Shown in pieces: positions 34,521 through 42,411 of a DNA stretch of 48,333 nt. This DNA is from an uncultured Candidatus Nitrosopumilus sp. (lineage in GTDB: Archaea > Thermoproteota > Nitrososphaeria > Nitrososphaerales > Nitrosopumilaceae). The first letter of the stretch is position 1. Each line of letters starts with the position of its first letter. Location of the stretch: positions 1-48,333 of the forward strand of contig CAJQRN010000042.1 in NCBI GenBank assembly GCA_905612295.1. Direction: 5' to 3'. The notes below the pieces were generated by a model. That model saw only the letters and a program-made list of their open reading frames with translations, searched no databases and had not been told where the DNA came from. The translations under genes and the position numbers were made by a program.

Positions 34521-34635
34521 TGCCGGGGGCGAGTTTCGAACTCGCGACCTCCAGATTATGAGTATTGCCTTAGTTGGAGAACCGTTAGAGATTACCAATT
34601 GAACTGGCACTCTAACCAGGCTGAGCTACCCCGGC
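34521..34635 (-). tRNA. elongator tRNA-Met (CAT) with intron
   Basis: On the minus strand the acceptor GCCGGGG pairs with CCCCGGC; the discriminator is A and no CCA is encoded. The D stem is GCTC/GAGT, the T arm GCGAG-TTCGAAA-CTCGC, and the variable loop AGGTC. The anticodon arm is only complete if a 40-nt intron is removed (34564-34603). Exon 1 then ends CCAG and exon 2 begins ACTCATAATCTGG. This restores stem CCAGA/TCTGG around loop CTCATAA with anticodon CAT. The splice point falls between about positions 30 and 31, not the canonical 37/38 site. tRNA-Ile2 (CAT) cannot be fully excluded, but the body matches archaeal elongator Met. Confidence 0.88.
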
Positions 34636-34689
34636 ATAGTATATGCCTGAAAATATGGGAAATTAAATGATTCTACTTGAGAAAAAGTC

Positions 34690-35232
34690 CTAATTTTTTG
34701 CCTCTACAAGAATTAATTCTTCAAAAAATAGTTTTTTCTTTGCAATAATAGTAGTTTTCAGACCTAATTTTTCAGCATAATCTATGAGTTTTTGATAGTT
34801 TGATAAAGAGGAAGTAACAAAAATAAATTTTCCAGTTTTTTTAAGATTTTTTAAAACTGAATCAAATATTTTTTTAGGTATTTCAAATCCCTCAGCGCCA
34901 CCATCAGTTGCAACATCTAAAATTTCATCAGTTGCAAGATAAGGTAAGTTACAAACAATAAAATCAAATGTTATTTTTAATGCATCTGAACTATTACAAC
35001 AAATCAGATTATTTGTTTTGTAGGAGCTTTGATGTTGTAATACATGATAATTAATATCAGTTCCAACAACAAAAGAAAAATTTTTACAAAGTAATTTTGT
35101 AAGATATCCAGATCCACTTCCAATATCTAAAGCATAATCTCCTTTTTCATTTTCAATATTATTTGCAATGAAAAAAGTATCCTCAGAGGGAGGATATTCA
35201 TCATTTTGCAAGAATTTGTTTTCCAAGATCAA
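34690..35232 (-). CDS. HemK/Mtq2-like protein glutamine methyltransferase
   Basis: A 180-aa class-I SAM methyltransferase: EYPPSEDTFFIANNI, ALDIGSGSGYLTKLL (motif I), VVGTDINYHVL, and FDFIVCNLPYLATDE. In HemK/PrmC/Mtq2 enzymes, which methylate the GGQ glutamine of release factors, the catalytic motif is NPPY; here it reads NLPY. It ends the rpl21e-rpo4-DUF655-ksgA operon. TTG starts at 35232, 35226 and 35211 are all open; the longest is listed, overlapping ksgA by 32 bases. Archaeal HemK homologues usually stand in this same operon. Confidence 0.78.
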   Translation of the reverse strand: MILENKFLQNDEYPPSEDTFFIANNIENEKGDYALDIGSGSGYLTKLLCKNFSFVVGTDINYHVLQHQSSYKTNNLICCNSSDALKITFDFIVCNLPYLATDEILDVATDGGAEGFEIPKKIFDSVLKNLKKTGKFIFVTSSLSNYQKLIDYAEKLGLKTTIIAKKKLFFEELILVEAKN

Positions 35233-35905
35233 CTATTTCATCCCCTGAAAGATCATCAACACGTTTCTCTATAGAACTTTGTTTATTGAATTGTTTTAAA
35301 ATATTTTTAACAGTTTTTCGCCTATAAGAAAAAATATTGTTAATTGTAGAAATTAATTTTTGATCCATATCAACTTTTTTAGAGATTTTTAAAATTACGG
35401 AATCAATTTTTGGCGGTGGTGAGAAATTATTCTTTCCAACATCAGATATTTTTGTAATATCAAAAGCATACGTTGCAATTATGCTAATGGCCCGCCTATT
35501 TTTTGAGTGTGCAAGAAGTTTTTCTGCAAATTCTTTTTGGACCATTATTACTCCATGAGAAAAAGAGTTTTGGGCTAACCACTCAATAGCATCCTTACTT
35601 CTAGAATAAGGCAGATTAGAAACAAAAACGGTAAAATCATATTTTTTCTTAAAACCATCACCTGACTCCAGTAAAAGATTATGAAGATTAGAGAATTCAG
35701 ATTTAGCTCTTCTAATGAGACGTTCATCAGCATCAACTGAGATGACTCTTTGAGCTTTTTTACATAATAATGGAGTTAGGATACCACGTCCAGTTCCAAT
35801 TTCAAAAACAATATCAGTTTTAGAAATTTGAGATTCATTAACAATAAATTCTGCAATGGATTTCGAGTTAAGAAAATGTTGTCCTAATAATTTGCGTTTT
35901 ATCAT
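35201..35905 (-). CDS. ksgA: 16S rRNA adenine dimethyltransferase (KsgA/RsmA)
   Basis: A 234-aa SAM enzyme that dimethylates two adjacent adenines in helix 45 of 16S rRNA. KLLGQHFLNSKSIAEFIV is the family N-terminus; then VFEIGTGRGILTPLL, VISVDADERLI, and the catalytic FVSNLPYSRS. The C-terminal FSPPPKIDSVILKI and FSYRRKTVKNIL are also typical. Its ATG (35903-35905) overlaps the end of the DUF655 gene by four bases. It is part of the rpl21e-rpo4-DUF655-ksgA-hemK operon. Confidence 0.93.
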   Translation of the reverse strand: MIKRKLLGQHFLNSKSIAEFIVNESQISKTDIVFEIGTGRGILTPLLCKKAQRVISVDADERLIRRAKSEFSNLHNLLLESGDGFKKKYDFTVFVSNLPYSRSKDAIEWLAQNSFSHGVIMVQKEFAEKLLAHSKNRRAISIIATYAFDITKISDVGKNNFSPPPKIDSVILKISKKVDMDQKLISTINNIFSYRRKTVKNILKQFNKQSSIEKRVDDLSGDEIVDLGKQILAK

Positions 35906-36468
35906 CTCTTAACAAAGAGATTCATTCTACTTTCACCAGAAAGTTCATGCACAATTCTTTCAGAGATATGCTTTATTGGATCTTTGAATCCAACCCTGTC
36001 TTTCAAATCAGCATAACTTTCAAATTTTTTCTTTTCTCTTTCTTCTAACATTATTTTCATGTATGTTTTTCCAATTCCAGGAATTAATTCAAGGGCATGT
36101 GTACGTGGAGTTAAGGGTCTTGCGTTGTTGAGATATTCTACAAATTTTGCTTCATTAGTAGTTACGATAGTTTCAACTATATCAGATAATTCACTTTGGG
36201 CAGCTGATGAAATATGATCATACTCTAGTTTCCCCAATACAGATAGAACTTTAGTTCGATCAGTCTTACCAATGTAAATTTTTTCTCCAATTTCAAAAAT
36301 AGAATTTGGAATACCCAAGATTTCTAAAAGAGTTAACCCATCCTCACCAAGGGCAGTGATGATAATACCGTTCTTTCCCCTTATAGTGGAAGATTTTCCC
36401 CTTGGATCAAAATATAGAACATATGCATATTCCTCATACTTTCGAGTAGGGGATTGTGCTCGATGCAA
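35902..36468 (-). CDS. DUF655 RNA-binding protein
   Basis: 188 aa. EEYAYVLYFDPRGKS begins a beta-rich N-terminal domain, and a C-terminal helix-hairpin-helix part (HALELIPGIGKTYMKIMLEE, FKDPIKHISERIVHEL) follows. DUF655 proteins occur next to rpo4 and ksgA in most archaea and are assumed to bind nucleic acid. The start is a TTG (36468); there is no in-frame ATG before the conserved part. It lies 20 bp after rpo4 and overlaps ksgA by four bases. Confidence 0.88.
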   Translation of the reverse strand: MHRAQSPTRKYEEYAYVLYFDPRGKSSTIRGKNGIIITALGEDGLTLLEILGIPNSIFEIGEKIYIGKTDRTKVLSVLGKLEYDHISSAAQSELSDIVETIVTTNEAKFVEYLNNARPLTPRTHALELIPGIGKTYMKIMLEEREKKKFESYADLKDRVGFKDPIKHISERIVHELSGESRMNLFVKR

Positions 36469-36488
36469 AAATTAATGCTCCAGAAAAA

Positions 36489-36815
36489 TTATGAATGCTC
36501 CTGGATTATTTTGAGTATTTTTTCCAGGGTTTCAGCAAGAATTAATTTTTTCCAACCGAATGTAAATGAACGTAATTCAGCCATACTTGTTGGTCTGATA
36601 TTAACAATTTCAACAGCTTCATCTTCTGTTAATTCACAATCTTTGATGAGTTTTTTTTTCATGTCTTTTGCATCTTTAACATCTATAGGTGAAAATTTTG
36701 TAACATAATCATATGTCCAACGTTGGATTTGATCCATTTCTTCAACATCAACTTTACCTAAAATTTCTTTTACTTCAGAAAGAGAAATTGCTTGTTTTTT
36801 TTGTACTTCTTCCAT
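36489..36815 (-). CDS. rpo4: RNA polymerase subunit Rpo4 (RpoF)
   Basis: A 108-aa subunit of the Rpo4/7 stalk, matching Rpb4: SLSEVKEILGKV, RWTYDYVTKFSPID, LTEDEAVEIVNIRPTSMAEL and LEKILKIIQEHS. The stalk binds nascent RNA and contacts TFE, whose beta-like subunit appears at the end of this window. It starts two bases after the rpl21e stop. Confidence 0.93.
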   Translation of the reverse strand: MEEVQKKQAISLSEVKEILGKVDVEEMDQIQRWTYDYVTKFSPIDVKDAKDMKKKLIKDCELTEDEAVEIVNIRPTSMAELRSFTFGWKKLILAETLEKILKIIQEHS

Positions 36816-36817
36816 AA

Positions 36818-37117
36818 TTATACACCGAATGGTTTTATGTGATCTAATCTAGTGATTAAGGTTTTTGGTTTGTTACCCAATTTGACACTAAGTGTAATAG
36901 CACGTCTACCAACATTAGTGATAACACCGACTTTACCGTGATATCTTCTATGTGGTAATCCCTTGTGTTGTCGAGGATCAATAATTACAAGTGCTTGTTG
37001 ACCTTCAACATATTCACGTAACAAAAAAGATACTCCTCTAGGGGCCTTTTTTGTCATTATAGATCTAGATTTATGTTTAAAACCATGTGAACGACCATGG
37101 GACTTCTTAGTTGCCAT
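36818..37117 (-). CDS. rpl21e: ribosomal protein eL21
   Basis: 99 aa: KKSHGRSHGFKHKSRSIMTK, APRGVSFLLREYVEGQQ, VIIDPRQHKGLPHRRYHGKV and ITRLDHIKPFGV are the standard eL21 sequence of the large subunit. It leads the rpl21e-rpo4-DUF655-ksgA-hemK operon. A TATA-like GTTAAAATA at 37141-37149 is about 28 nt before ATG 37117, fitting leaderless transcription. Confidence 0.96.
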   Translation of the reverse strand: MATKKSHGRSHGFKHKSRSIMTKKAPRGVSFLLREYVEGQQALVIIDPRQHKGLPHRRYHGKVGVITNVGRRAITLSVKLGNKPKTLITRLDHIKPFGV

Positions 37118-37140
37118 GAGTGTAAAACCTTGAAAAGCCC

Positions 37141-37149
37141 TATTTTAAC
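37141..37149 (-). promoter_or_regulatory. TATA-like box for the rpl21e operon
   Basis: GTTAAAATA on the minus strand, centred 28 nt before the rpl21e ATG. It lies in the 55-bp gap after rlmN. Confidence 0.5.
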
Positions 37150-37172
37150 ACTTAGAACATAATTTTAAAAAA

Positions 37173-38228
37173 TTAACCAATAATATCAGTTCTAAGCTGA
37201 CCACATGCAGCTGAGATCTCACTACCCTTTTCAATTCTTATTGTACAATTAACACCTGCAGAAGATAGAATTCTTTCAAATTCATGAACCCGATTATTAG
37301 AAGGTCGTTTAAAATCACCAGCTGTTGGATTAATAGGGATTAGATTAACGTGTGAGCCATTGCCACGCAAAAGTTCAGCTAAATCATTTGCAATTTGAGG
37401 GGAATCGTTAACCCCATCCATTAAAGCATATTCAAAAGTTACACGTCTTCCAGTTTTCTTAAAATAATTATAACCAGATTCAATAATTTCTTCAACAGAA
37501 TTAGAAGTTGCAGTAGGAACTAATTTTTTCCGTAATTCATTGTTTGGGGCATGCAAAGATATTGCAAGACCAATCTGTAAATTTTCTTCAGCTAATTTTT
37601 CAATTCCGGATTTAATTCCGATAGTAGAGATAGTTATGTGACGTTGACCTAAACCAAATCCTCTAGAATGAGTTAAAATTTTTACAGATCTAATCATTTC
37701 ATCATAATTTGCCATCGGTTCACCCATTCCCATAAAAACCAAATTTGTAACATGTTCACCTCGTTTTTGCAGGAGTTCTGCAAAATGAATCACTTGAGAT
37801 ACAATATGTTCAGCCTTTAGATTTGTTTCAAACCCCATTTGTCCAGTTGCACAAAACACACATCCCATAGCACATCCAATTTGAGTTGAAACGCAAATTG
37901 TTGATCTTGGATGACCACCAATTTTAGATGGATCATATTGCATCAAAACAGTTTCAACAGATTTATCATTAGTTAAATTAAGTAATAATTTTGTAGTGTC
38001 ACCATCCTCACTTACAATACTATGAGTTTCTTTTGCAGAGCCTATAGTGTAACCAGCTTCAATTAATTCAGCAATCAAAGTTTTTGGAAGTTGTTTGATA
38101 TCAGAAATATTTTTAGGGAATTTATAATACAAAGGAAGTAAAATTTGATCTGCACGATATCGGGGATATCCCATATCAATTACTAGCTGTTCCATTTCCT
38201 CAGGAAGAAGTCGATAAAGATCAGTCAC
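37173..38228 (-). CDS. rlmN: radical-SAM RNA methyltransferase RlmN
   Basis: 351 aa. It has the radical SAM cluster motif IGCAMGCVFCATGQMGF, VFMGMGEPMANYDE, LAISLHAPNNELR, a FEYALMDGVNDS segment, and the C-terminal catalytic cysteine in EISAACGQLR. RlmN adds a C2-methyl group to an adenosine in 23S rRNA and some tRNAs. It is mainly bacterial; in archaea it is sporadic, so transfer from bacteria is a reasonable inference. The start is GTG 38228. The A/T-rich 93-bp gap upstream includes poly-A tracts after radA. Confidence 0.93.
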   Translation of the reverse strand: MTDLYRLLPEEMEQLVIDMGYPRYRADQILLPLYYKFPKNISDIKQLPKTLIAELIEAGYTIGSAKETHSIVSEDGDTTKLLLNLTNDKSVETVLMQYDPSKIGGHPRSTICVSTQIGCAMGCVFCATGQMGFETNLKAEHIVSQVIHFAELLQKRGEHVTNLVFMGMGEPMANYDEMIRSVKILTHSRGFGLGQRHITISTIGIKSGIEKLAEENLQIGLAISLHAPNNELRKKLVPTATSNSVEEIIESGYNYFKKTGRRVTFEYALMDGVNDSPQIANDLAELLRGNGSHVNLIPINPTAGDFKRPSNNRVHEFERILSSAGVNCTIRIEKGSEISAACGQLRTDIIG

Positions 38229-38321
38229 GATACAATATCAAATTGTCAATTGATATTAGAATTTAATGAATGTAAATAAAAATAAAAAAATAAAAAAAAA
38301 GAGAAAAAAATCCCCTATAGA

Positions 38322-39503
38322 CTAAAAGTCATCAGATGTGATATCGGCACCATGATCTTCTATAGGTTCAACTTCAGGTTCTACTGTAGCAGCCTCAACT
38401 TCAGGTTCTACTGTAGCAGCCTCAACTTCAGGTTCTACTGTAGCAGCCTCAACTTCAGGTTCTACTGTAGCCTTAACCTTAGGCTCTTTGATTTTTTTAG
38501 CAACTACTTTTTTTGCCGCCTTTTTTGGTTTTTTATCTGATTCTTCAGGATCAATAACACCTGCTTCGCCTAAAGCAAAGATTACTTCTTCTTCAGGGTG
38601 ATGAGGACTATCCACCATTCTAGCAATTCGCTTTTTACCAGATTTCTTAAAGTAGATTCTGTAAGTACTTGTATGTGCAACCACATTTCCACCAATAGGT
38701 CTAGTTGGATCTCCAAAGAAGACATCAGGTGATGCCATAACTTGATTGGTTGCAATTGCAGCACAATCATATGTTTCTGCAATTCGAACCAACAAATGAA
38801 CAAAATGATTTAGTTTTTGTTGTCTAACAGATAGTGTTCCCCTTCCGAGGTATTCAGCACGGAATAATCCAACTGCAGAATCTGCAACAATTAACTTAAC
38901 ATTATGTTCTTCAATTATAGCACCAGCTTCTTCAAGAATTAAAACTTGATGTGCACTGTTGTATGCACGTGCGACGATGATATTATCTAAAACTTTTTCA
39001 GGATCCATATCATGAGCTTGAGCAATTTGAACAATTCTTTCAGGTCTAAATGTTCCTTCAGTATCAATATACAAAACACCGCCTTCAAGTCCGCCTTCCT
39101 CTTTACTTTTCTGAACCATCACAGACATTGTGTGAGCAAATTGTGTTTTACCACAACCAAATTCTCCATAAACTTCTGTTAAAGCTCGGGTTTCAATACC
39201 ACCATCAAATAAAGTATCAAGACAATTTGTACCAGTTGTAATTTTACCAATACTTTGTCGAGTTTTATAGAGTTCACTTGCAGTAATGAAATCCTTAGCA
39301 AGTAAACCATTTTCAACTAAATGTTTTCGGGCTTTTTCAACAATTTTTGCAGCTGTATCCTTTTCCATACCAGTGATTTCTGCGATATCAACAGGACCCC
39401 TAACGATGAGGTCCATGACGTTGTGGACACCTGCATCGGATAATTTTCTTGTAGTTACAGGACCTACGCCCTCTAGACTATCTAATCTTAAATCTTCAAC
39501 CAT
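38322..39503 (-). CDS. radA: RadA recombinase with repetitive acidic C-terminal tail
   Basis: 393 aa. The N-terminal helix-hairpin-helix domain (LEGVGPVTTRKLSDAG) is followed by the RecA core: Walker A GEFGCGKTQFAH, Walker B KLIVADSAVG, FRAEYLGRGTL, LNHFVHLLVRIAE and L2-type FGDPTRPIGGNVVAH. RadA forms filaments for homologous recombination. Archaeal RadA usually ends near residue 320-350; here a Lys-rich stretch and then a nine-residue repeat (VEPEVEAAT, three full and a partial) follow. ATG 39503 sits 27 nt from the TATA-like box. Confidence 0.95.
   Translation of the reverse strand: MVEDLRLDSLEGVGPVTTRKLSDAGVHNVMDLIVRGPVDIAEITGMEKDTAAKIVEKARKHLVENGLLAKDFITASELYKTRQSIGKITTGTNCLDTLFDGGIETRALTEVYGEFGCGKTQFAHTMSVMVQKSKEEGGLEGGVLYIDTEGTFRPERIVQIAQAHDMDPEKVLDNIIVARAYNSAHQVLILEEAGAIIEEHNVKLIVADSAVGLFRAEYLGRGTLSVRQQKLNHFVHLLVRIAETYDCAAIATNQVMASPDVFFGDPTRPIGGNVVAHTSTYRIYFKKSGKKRIARMVDSPHHPEEEVIFALGEAGVIDPEESDKKPKKAAKKVVAKKIKEPKVKATVEPEVEAATVEPEVEAATVEPEVEAATVEPEVEPIEDHGADITSDDF
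38371..38472 (-). repeat. 27-bp coding repeat in the radA tail
   Basis: Three exact 27-bp units (starting at 38371, 38398, 38425) and a partial fourth (38452) encode TVEPEVEAA-type repeats. The identical DNA indicates recent slippage; the frame is kept because the unit is a multiple of three. Confidence 0.9.
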
Positions 39504-39518
39504 ACCGTATAGTACGGT
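39504..39518. promoter_or_regulatory. palindrome at the radA start (candidate operator)
   Basis: ACCGTA-TAG-TACGGT is a perfect six-base inverted repeat directly abutting the radA ATG (39503). It lies between the TATA-like box and the start codon, where the transcription start would be. Position suggests a repressor site controlling radA. Confidence 0.45.
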
Positions 39519-39526
39519 ACCAGTAC

Positions 39527-39534
39527 TTTATAAC
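39527..39534 (-). promoter_or_regulatory. TATA-like box for radA
   Basis: GTTATAAA on the minus strand, centred 27 nt before ATG 39503, flanked by AGTAC and CAGTA half-sites. It fits leaderless transcription. Confidence 0.55.
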
Positions 39535-39584
39535 AGTATTGGTTTTAAAATTGATCGTAAAATTATAAAAACTAAGAATAAAGA

Positions 39585-39767
39585 TTAACGTCGTTTTCGT
39601 CTTTGACCAGGTTTGTTTTGTCCTGGATACCTACCTAAAGCAAATCGTTTTTTGAAATTACTCTTATTTGCAACACTAGAACTATCGCCTACAATTTTTC
39701 TTCCTTCTACTTTAGGGGTTTGACCTCTAACTTTACCAGCTTTAGTAAGTGAACCGTGTGTTGCCAT
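39585..39767 (-). CDS. rps30e: ribosomal protein eS30
   Basis: A 60-aa basic protein: ATHGSLTKAGKVRGQTPKVE near the N-terminus and a Gly/Arg/Lys tail ending GQRRKRR. This is the archaeal eS30, without the ubiquitin-like leader of the eukaryotic gene. It lies between the radical-SAM gene and radA on the same strand. Confidence 0.92.
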   Translation of the reverse strand: MATHGSLTKAGKVRGQTPKVEGRKIVGDSSSVANKSNFKKRFALGRYPGQNKPGQRRKRR

Positions 39768-39807
39768 AATTTAGGATAAGAATTAGTGAATTTATGTATT
39801 TGGGTGA

Positions 39808-41532
39808 CTACCAATACTTTGCTTTGATCGTTTCAATGACTCGCTCGTGTTCAGGGCTCTTTCTACGTGCATATTTTTCCATTGCACCTAGTGGAACACC
39901 TCCAAGGGATCTTGCAATAGCGTTAAAGAAGTATCTCTGTGGTCCCTTTGCACCTGTTTTAGTCATGAATTTTTGAATTGCATATTTGAAATTATGTTGC
40001 CATGTCTTGTAAAGAACTCCTAATTGTGCAGGGGTCATCTCTTGTCCAATGTTAAAGAATTGAGATGATTCTAACAATCCAATTGGAACAAAAGTTAGAG
40101 CAGTAGCAGTAAACATAGAATCAGGTTGTTCATGTTCTAATTCACTAAGCAATCTAATAGTATCCCATGAATCCTCAGGAGTTTCATCGTTATCAAGACC
40201 CATGATTAGTGTAAATGCAGGAATCCAATAATTTTCATTCATTGTTTTTACACCTTCTTTTACAACCCAGTGCCATTCAGATGGATCGTATGGTGCAAGT
40301 TTTCTATCAGCATATTTACCAATTAATCTAAGACTTCCGGTTTCAAGTCCAGCTTGTACGCCAATCATATTATCAGGACCAGCTTTCATTATTCTAGATA
40401 AATTAGGAAGAAGTTTTTCATCAGCAATTGCACCAGCTAATGTTCCGTGAGTTGGATTGGTGTGTTCAACACCAGTAGACATGATTGCAGTAAATAGTTC
40501 CTCCAATGCTTCTCGATTTGGCTCCATTCCTTTTGCAGTTCTTGGGTCCATACCATAAACGAAAATATCATCACTGTGAATCCATGCAGATTTTGATCCG
40601 CCTTTCTTAATGTTAACTTCAATTTCTTTTTTCACTTTCTCTGGAGGATAATATCTCAATGATCTTAAGGTAACATCACAAAACTTACATCCTCTTCCAC
40701 AACCACGCATTACCTCAACCATTCCATGCATGCTAGGTTCTACAATATCTGGAATCTCTTCTAAATCAGGTCGATCCCAGAAATTTACAAATCGTCCATG
40801 AATTTTTTTGCCTTCACTTTCAAATTCTTTTATGTTAACTTTAAAGTCACTTCTCTTTCTGAAAGGATCCATATTTTCAAAATCACCATTAATTAAATAA
40901 TTGAAAAATCTTCCAGCATGACCGTCAATTTCAGGTGCAATGCCACCTAGCTCTCCTTCTAAAATTGCATAAATCCCAAACTCCTCAATTTTTGCAGGAT
41001 CATAATTATATTGCCATGTACCAGATGCACCAGAAATTACTTTAGCTTTACTTCCAGTTCTTGCTTTAGCAGCTTTAATTCTACGATGCAAGTCTGCATT
41101 GTAAAATTCATCATAAGATGTTTGTTTTCTTCCATAAGTAAATGTCATAGTAACTGGACCCATTCCAAGTGGATCCATTTCATAAGTTCCAATAACTTCA
41201 GTTTCAGGACCAATAAATTTTTCAATATGATTTGGATGGGCAACAACTACATCTTCTCGTGCAAAGCCATCACGTAGTAAACCAGCTTCTAATTTTCTTA
41301 ATCCATACGGAGCATATTTTGCTGCACCGTTAATGTCAGGTGACCAATTACAAATAAAATCAAACAGAACTTTTGGGGTTACTTGGTTACCAAGAATTTT
41401 ATACCAAAAACTCTTCGGATCTCGATTAGGATCCAATGCAGGGGCACATCCAAAAAATGTTGCTAAAGATAATCCCCTATACGGAGACATCAAAGTTCTA
41501 TCAGCTGTTAAAACAATTTTAGGAGTTCCCAT
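39808..41532 (-). CDS. radical-SAM protein with N-terminal cobalamin-binding-like domain
   Basis: 574 aa. The first 190 residues (KIVLTADRTLMSPYRGLSLA, FAREDVVVAHPNHIEKFIGP) resemble a cobalamin-binding Rossmann-like domain. The radical SAM cluster is VMRGCGRGCKFCDVTLRSLR at about 285, followed by AWIHSDDIFVYG and an IGVQAGLETGSLRLIG segment typical of class-B or Elp3-like enzymes. Substrate is unknown; lipid, tRNA or cofactor methylation are all possible. ATG 41532 was preferred to GTG 41541. It follows pyrK on the same strand, with A/T boxes at about 41548-41568 in the gap. Confidence 0.78.
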   Translation of the reverse strand: MGTPKIVLTADRTLMSPYRGLSLATFFGCAPALDPNRDPKSFWYKILGNQVTPKVLFDFICNWSPDINGAAKYAPYGLRKLEAGLLRDGFAREDVVVAHPNHIEKFIGPETEVIGTYEMDPLGMGPVTMTFTYGRKQTSYDEFYNADLHRRIKAAKARTGSKAKVISGASGTWQYNYDPAKIEEFGIYAILEGELGGIAPEIDGHAGRFFNYLINGDFENMDPFRKRSDFKVNIKEFESEGKKIHGRFVNFWDRPDLEEIPDIVEPSMHGMVEVMRGCGRGCKFCDVTLRSLRYYPPEKVKKEIEVNIKKGGSKSAWIHSDDIFVYGMDPRTAKGMEPNREALEELFTAIMSTGVEHTNPTHGTLAGAIADEKLLPNLSRIMKAGPDNMIGVQAGLETGSLRLIGKYADRKLAPYDPSEWHWVVKEGVKTMNENYWIPAFTLIMGLDNDETPEDSWDTIRLLSELEHEQPDSMFTATALTFVPIGLLESSQFFNIGQEMTPAQLGVLYKTWQHNFKYAIQKFMTKTGAKGPQRYFFNAIARSLGGVPLGAMEKYARRKSPEHERVIETIKAKYW

Positions 41533-41583
41533 TCTCTTCACGCGGAATATTTAATGATGGAGTTTAAACCTTACGGGCAAAAA

Positions 41584-42411
41584 TCAGTAATTTTCCGGAA
41601 TTCCGGCCTTATTTCGATGAGAATAGCCAAATTCCTGGTTTTTGGAGAGATGATTCCCATCAAAAATAGTTCCATCCTTACAAGCAAGATCCTCACCAAC
41701 ACAGCAACTACCACAAATTCCAACACCACATTTCATCATACGCTCAAGACTTGCTTGAACAAAGATTCCCCGAGAATGTGCAGATTGTACAGTTTTGTAC
41801 ATCATTTTTTCAGGTCCACAAGTGTATACAGCATCAAAATGAGATTCATTTACTAATTTTTCAACAACATCAGTTACAAATCCGTTTTCACCATAACTTC
41901 CATCATCAGTAGAAACAATCACTTTGTGAAGATTATTTTTTAAAAGATCATTTGCCAAAGATTCAAAGAAAACTTCATTTTTAGATTTTGCACCGATTAA
42001 AACAGTTACATCATCAGTAGGTTTTAGGAAAGTAAGTAATCTCATCATTGGAACAAGTCCAGTTCCTCCACCAACTAACAAAAGTTTTCCAGGTTTAATA
42101 TCAAAAGCATTTCCATATGGACCACGAATTCCAATTTTTCCTCCAGATGGAATATTAAACAATCCAGTAGAAGCAAGACCGTGTTTACGTACAGTAAATG
42201 CAGCCTTTCCAGATTCTTGAGAAATCATCACACTCATAGGTAATTCATTAATTCCAGGAATCCAAACCATTGCAAATTGACCAGGTAAAACATTTGGCAT
42301 GACACTGTCTGAAAAAACTAAAGTTCTAACAGTAGGAGTTTCATCAATTACTTTTTCAATTGTAACAATTGTAGTATGATTAGAATTTCTTTGCAAGTCC
42401 CACCATCTCAT
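41584..42411 (-). CDS. pyrK: dihydroorotate dehydrogenase electron-transfer subunit
   Basis: A 275-aa ferredoxin-reductase-like protein. FAD binding: LPGQFAMVWIPG, PMSVMISQ. NAD binding: KLLLVGGGTGLVPMMRL. The C-terminal 2Fe-2S cysteines are MKCGVGICGSCCVGEDLACKDG. With PyrD it forms the type-1B complex that passes electrons from dihydroorotate oxidation. The ATG at 42411 overlaps the pyrD end by 32 bases; a TTG at 42396 is possible. Confidence 0.92.
   Translation of the reverse strand: MRWWDLQRNSNHTTIVTIEKVIDETPTVRTLVFSDSVMPNVLPGQFAMVWIPGINELPMSVMISQESGKAAFTVRKHGLASTGLFNIPSGGKIGIRGPYGNAFDIKPGKLLLVGGGTGLVPMMRLLTFLKPTDDVTVLIGAKSKNEVFFESLANDLLKNNLHKVIVSTDDGSYGENGFVTDVVEKLVNESHFDAVYTCGPEKMMYKTVQSAHSRGIFVQASLERMMKCGVGICGSCCVGEDLACKDGTIFDGNHLSKNQEFGYSHRNKAGIPENY

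Noticed and set aside
38352-38540. Plus-strand ORF of FRFYCSSLN-type repeats
   Set aside because: It is the antisense shadow of the radA tail repeat.
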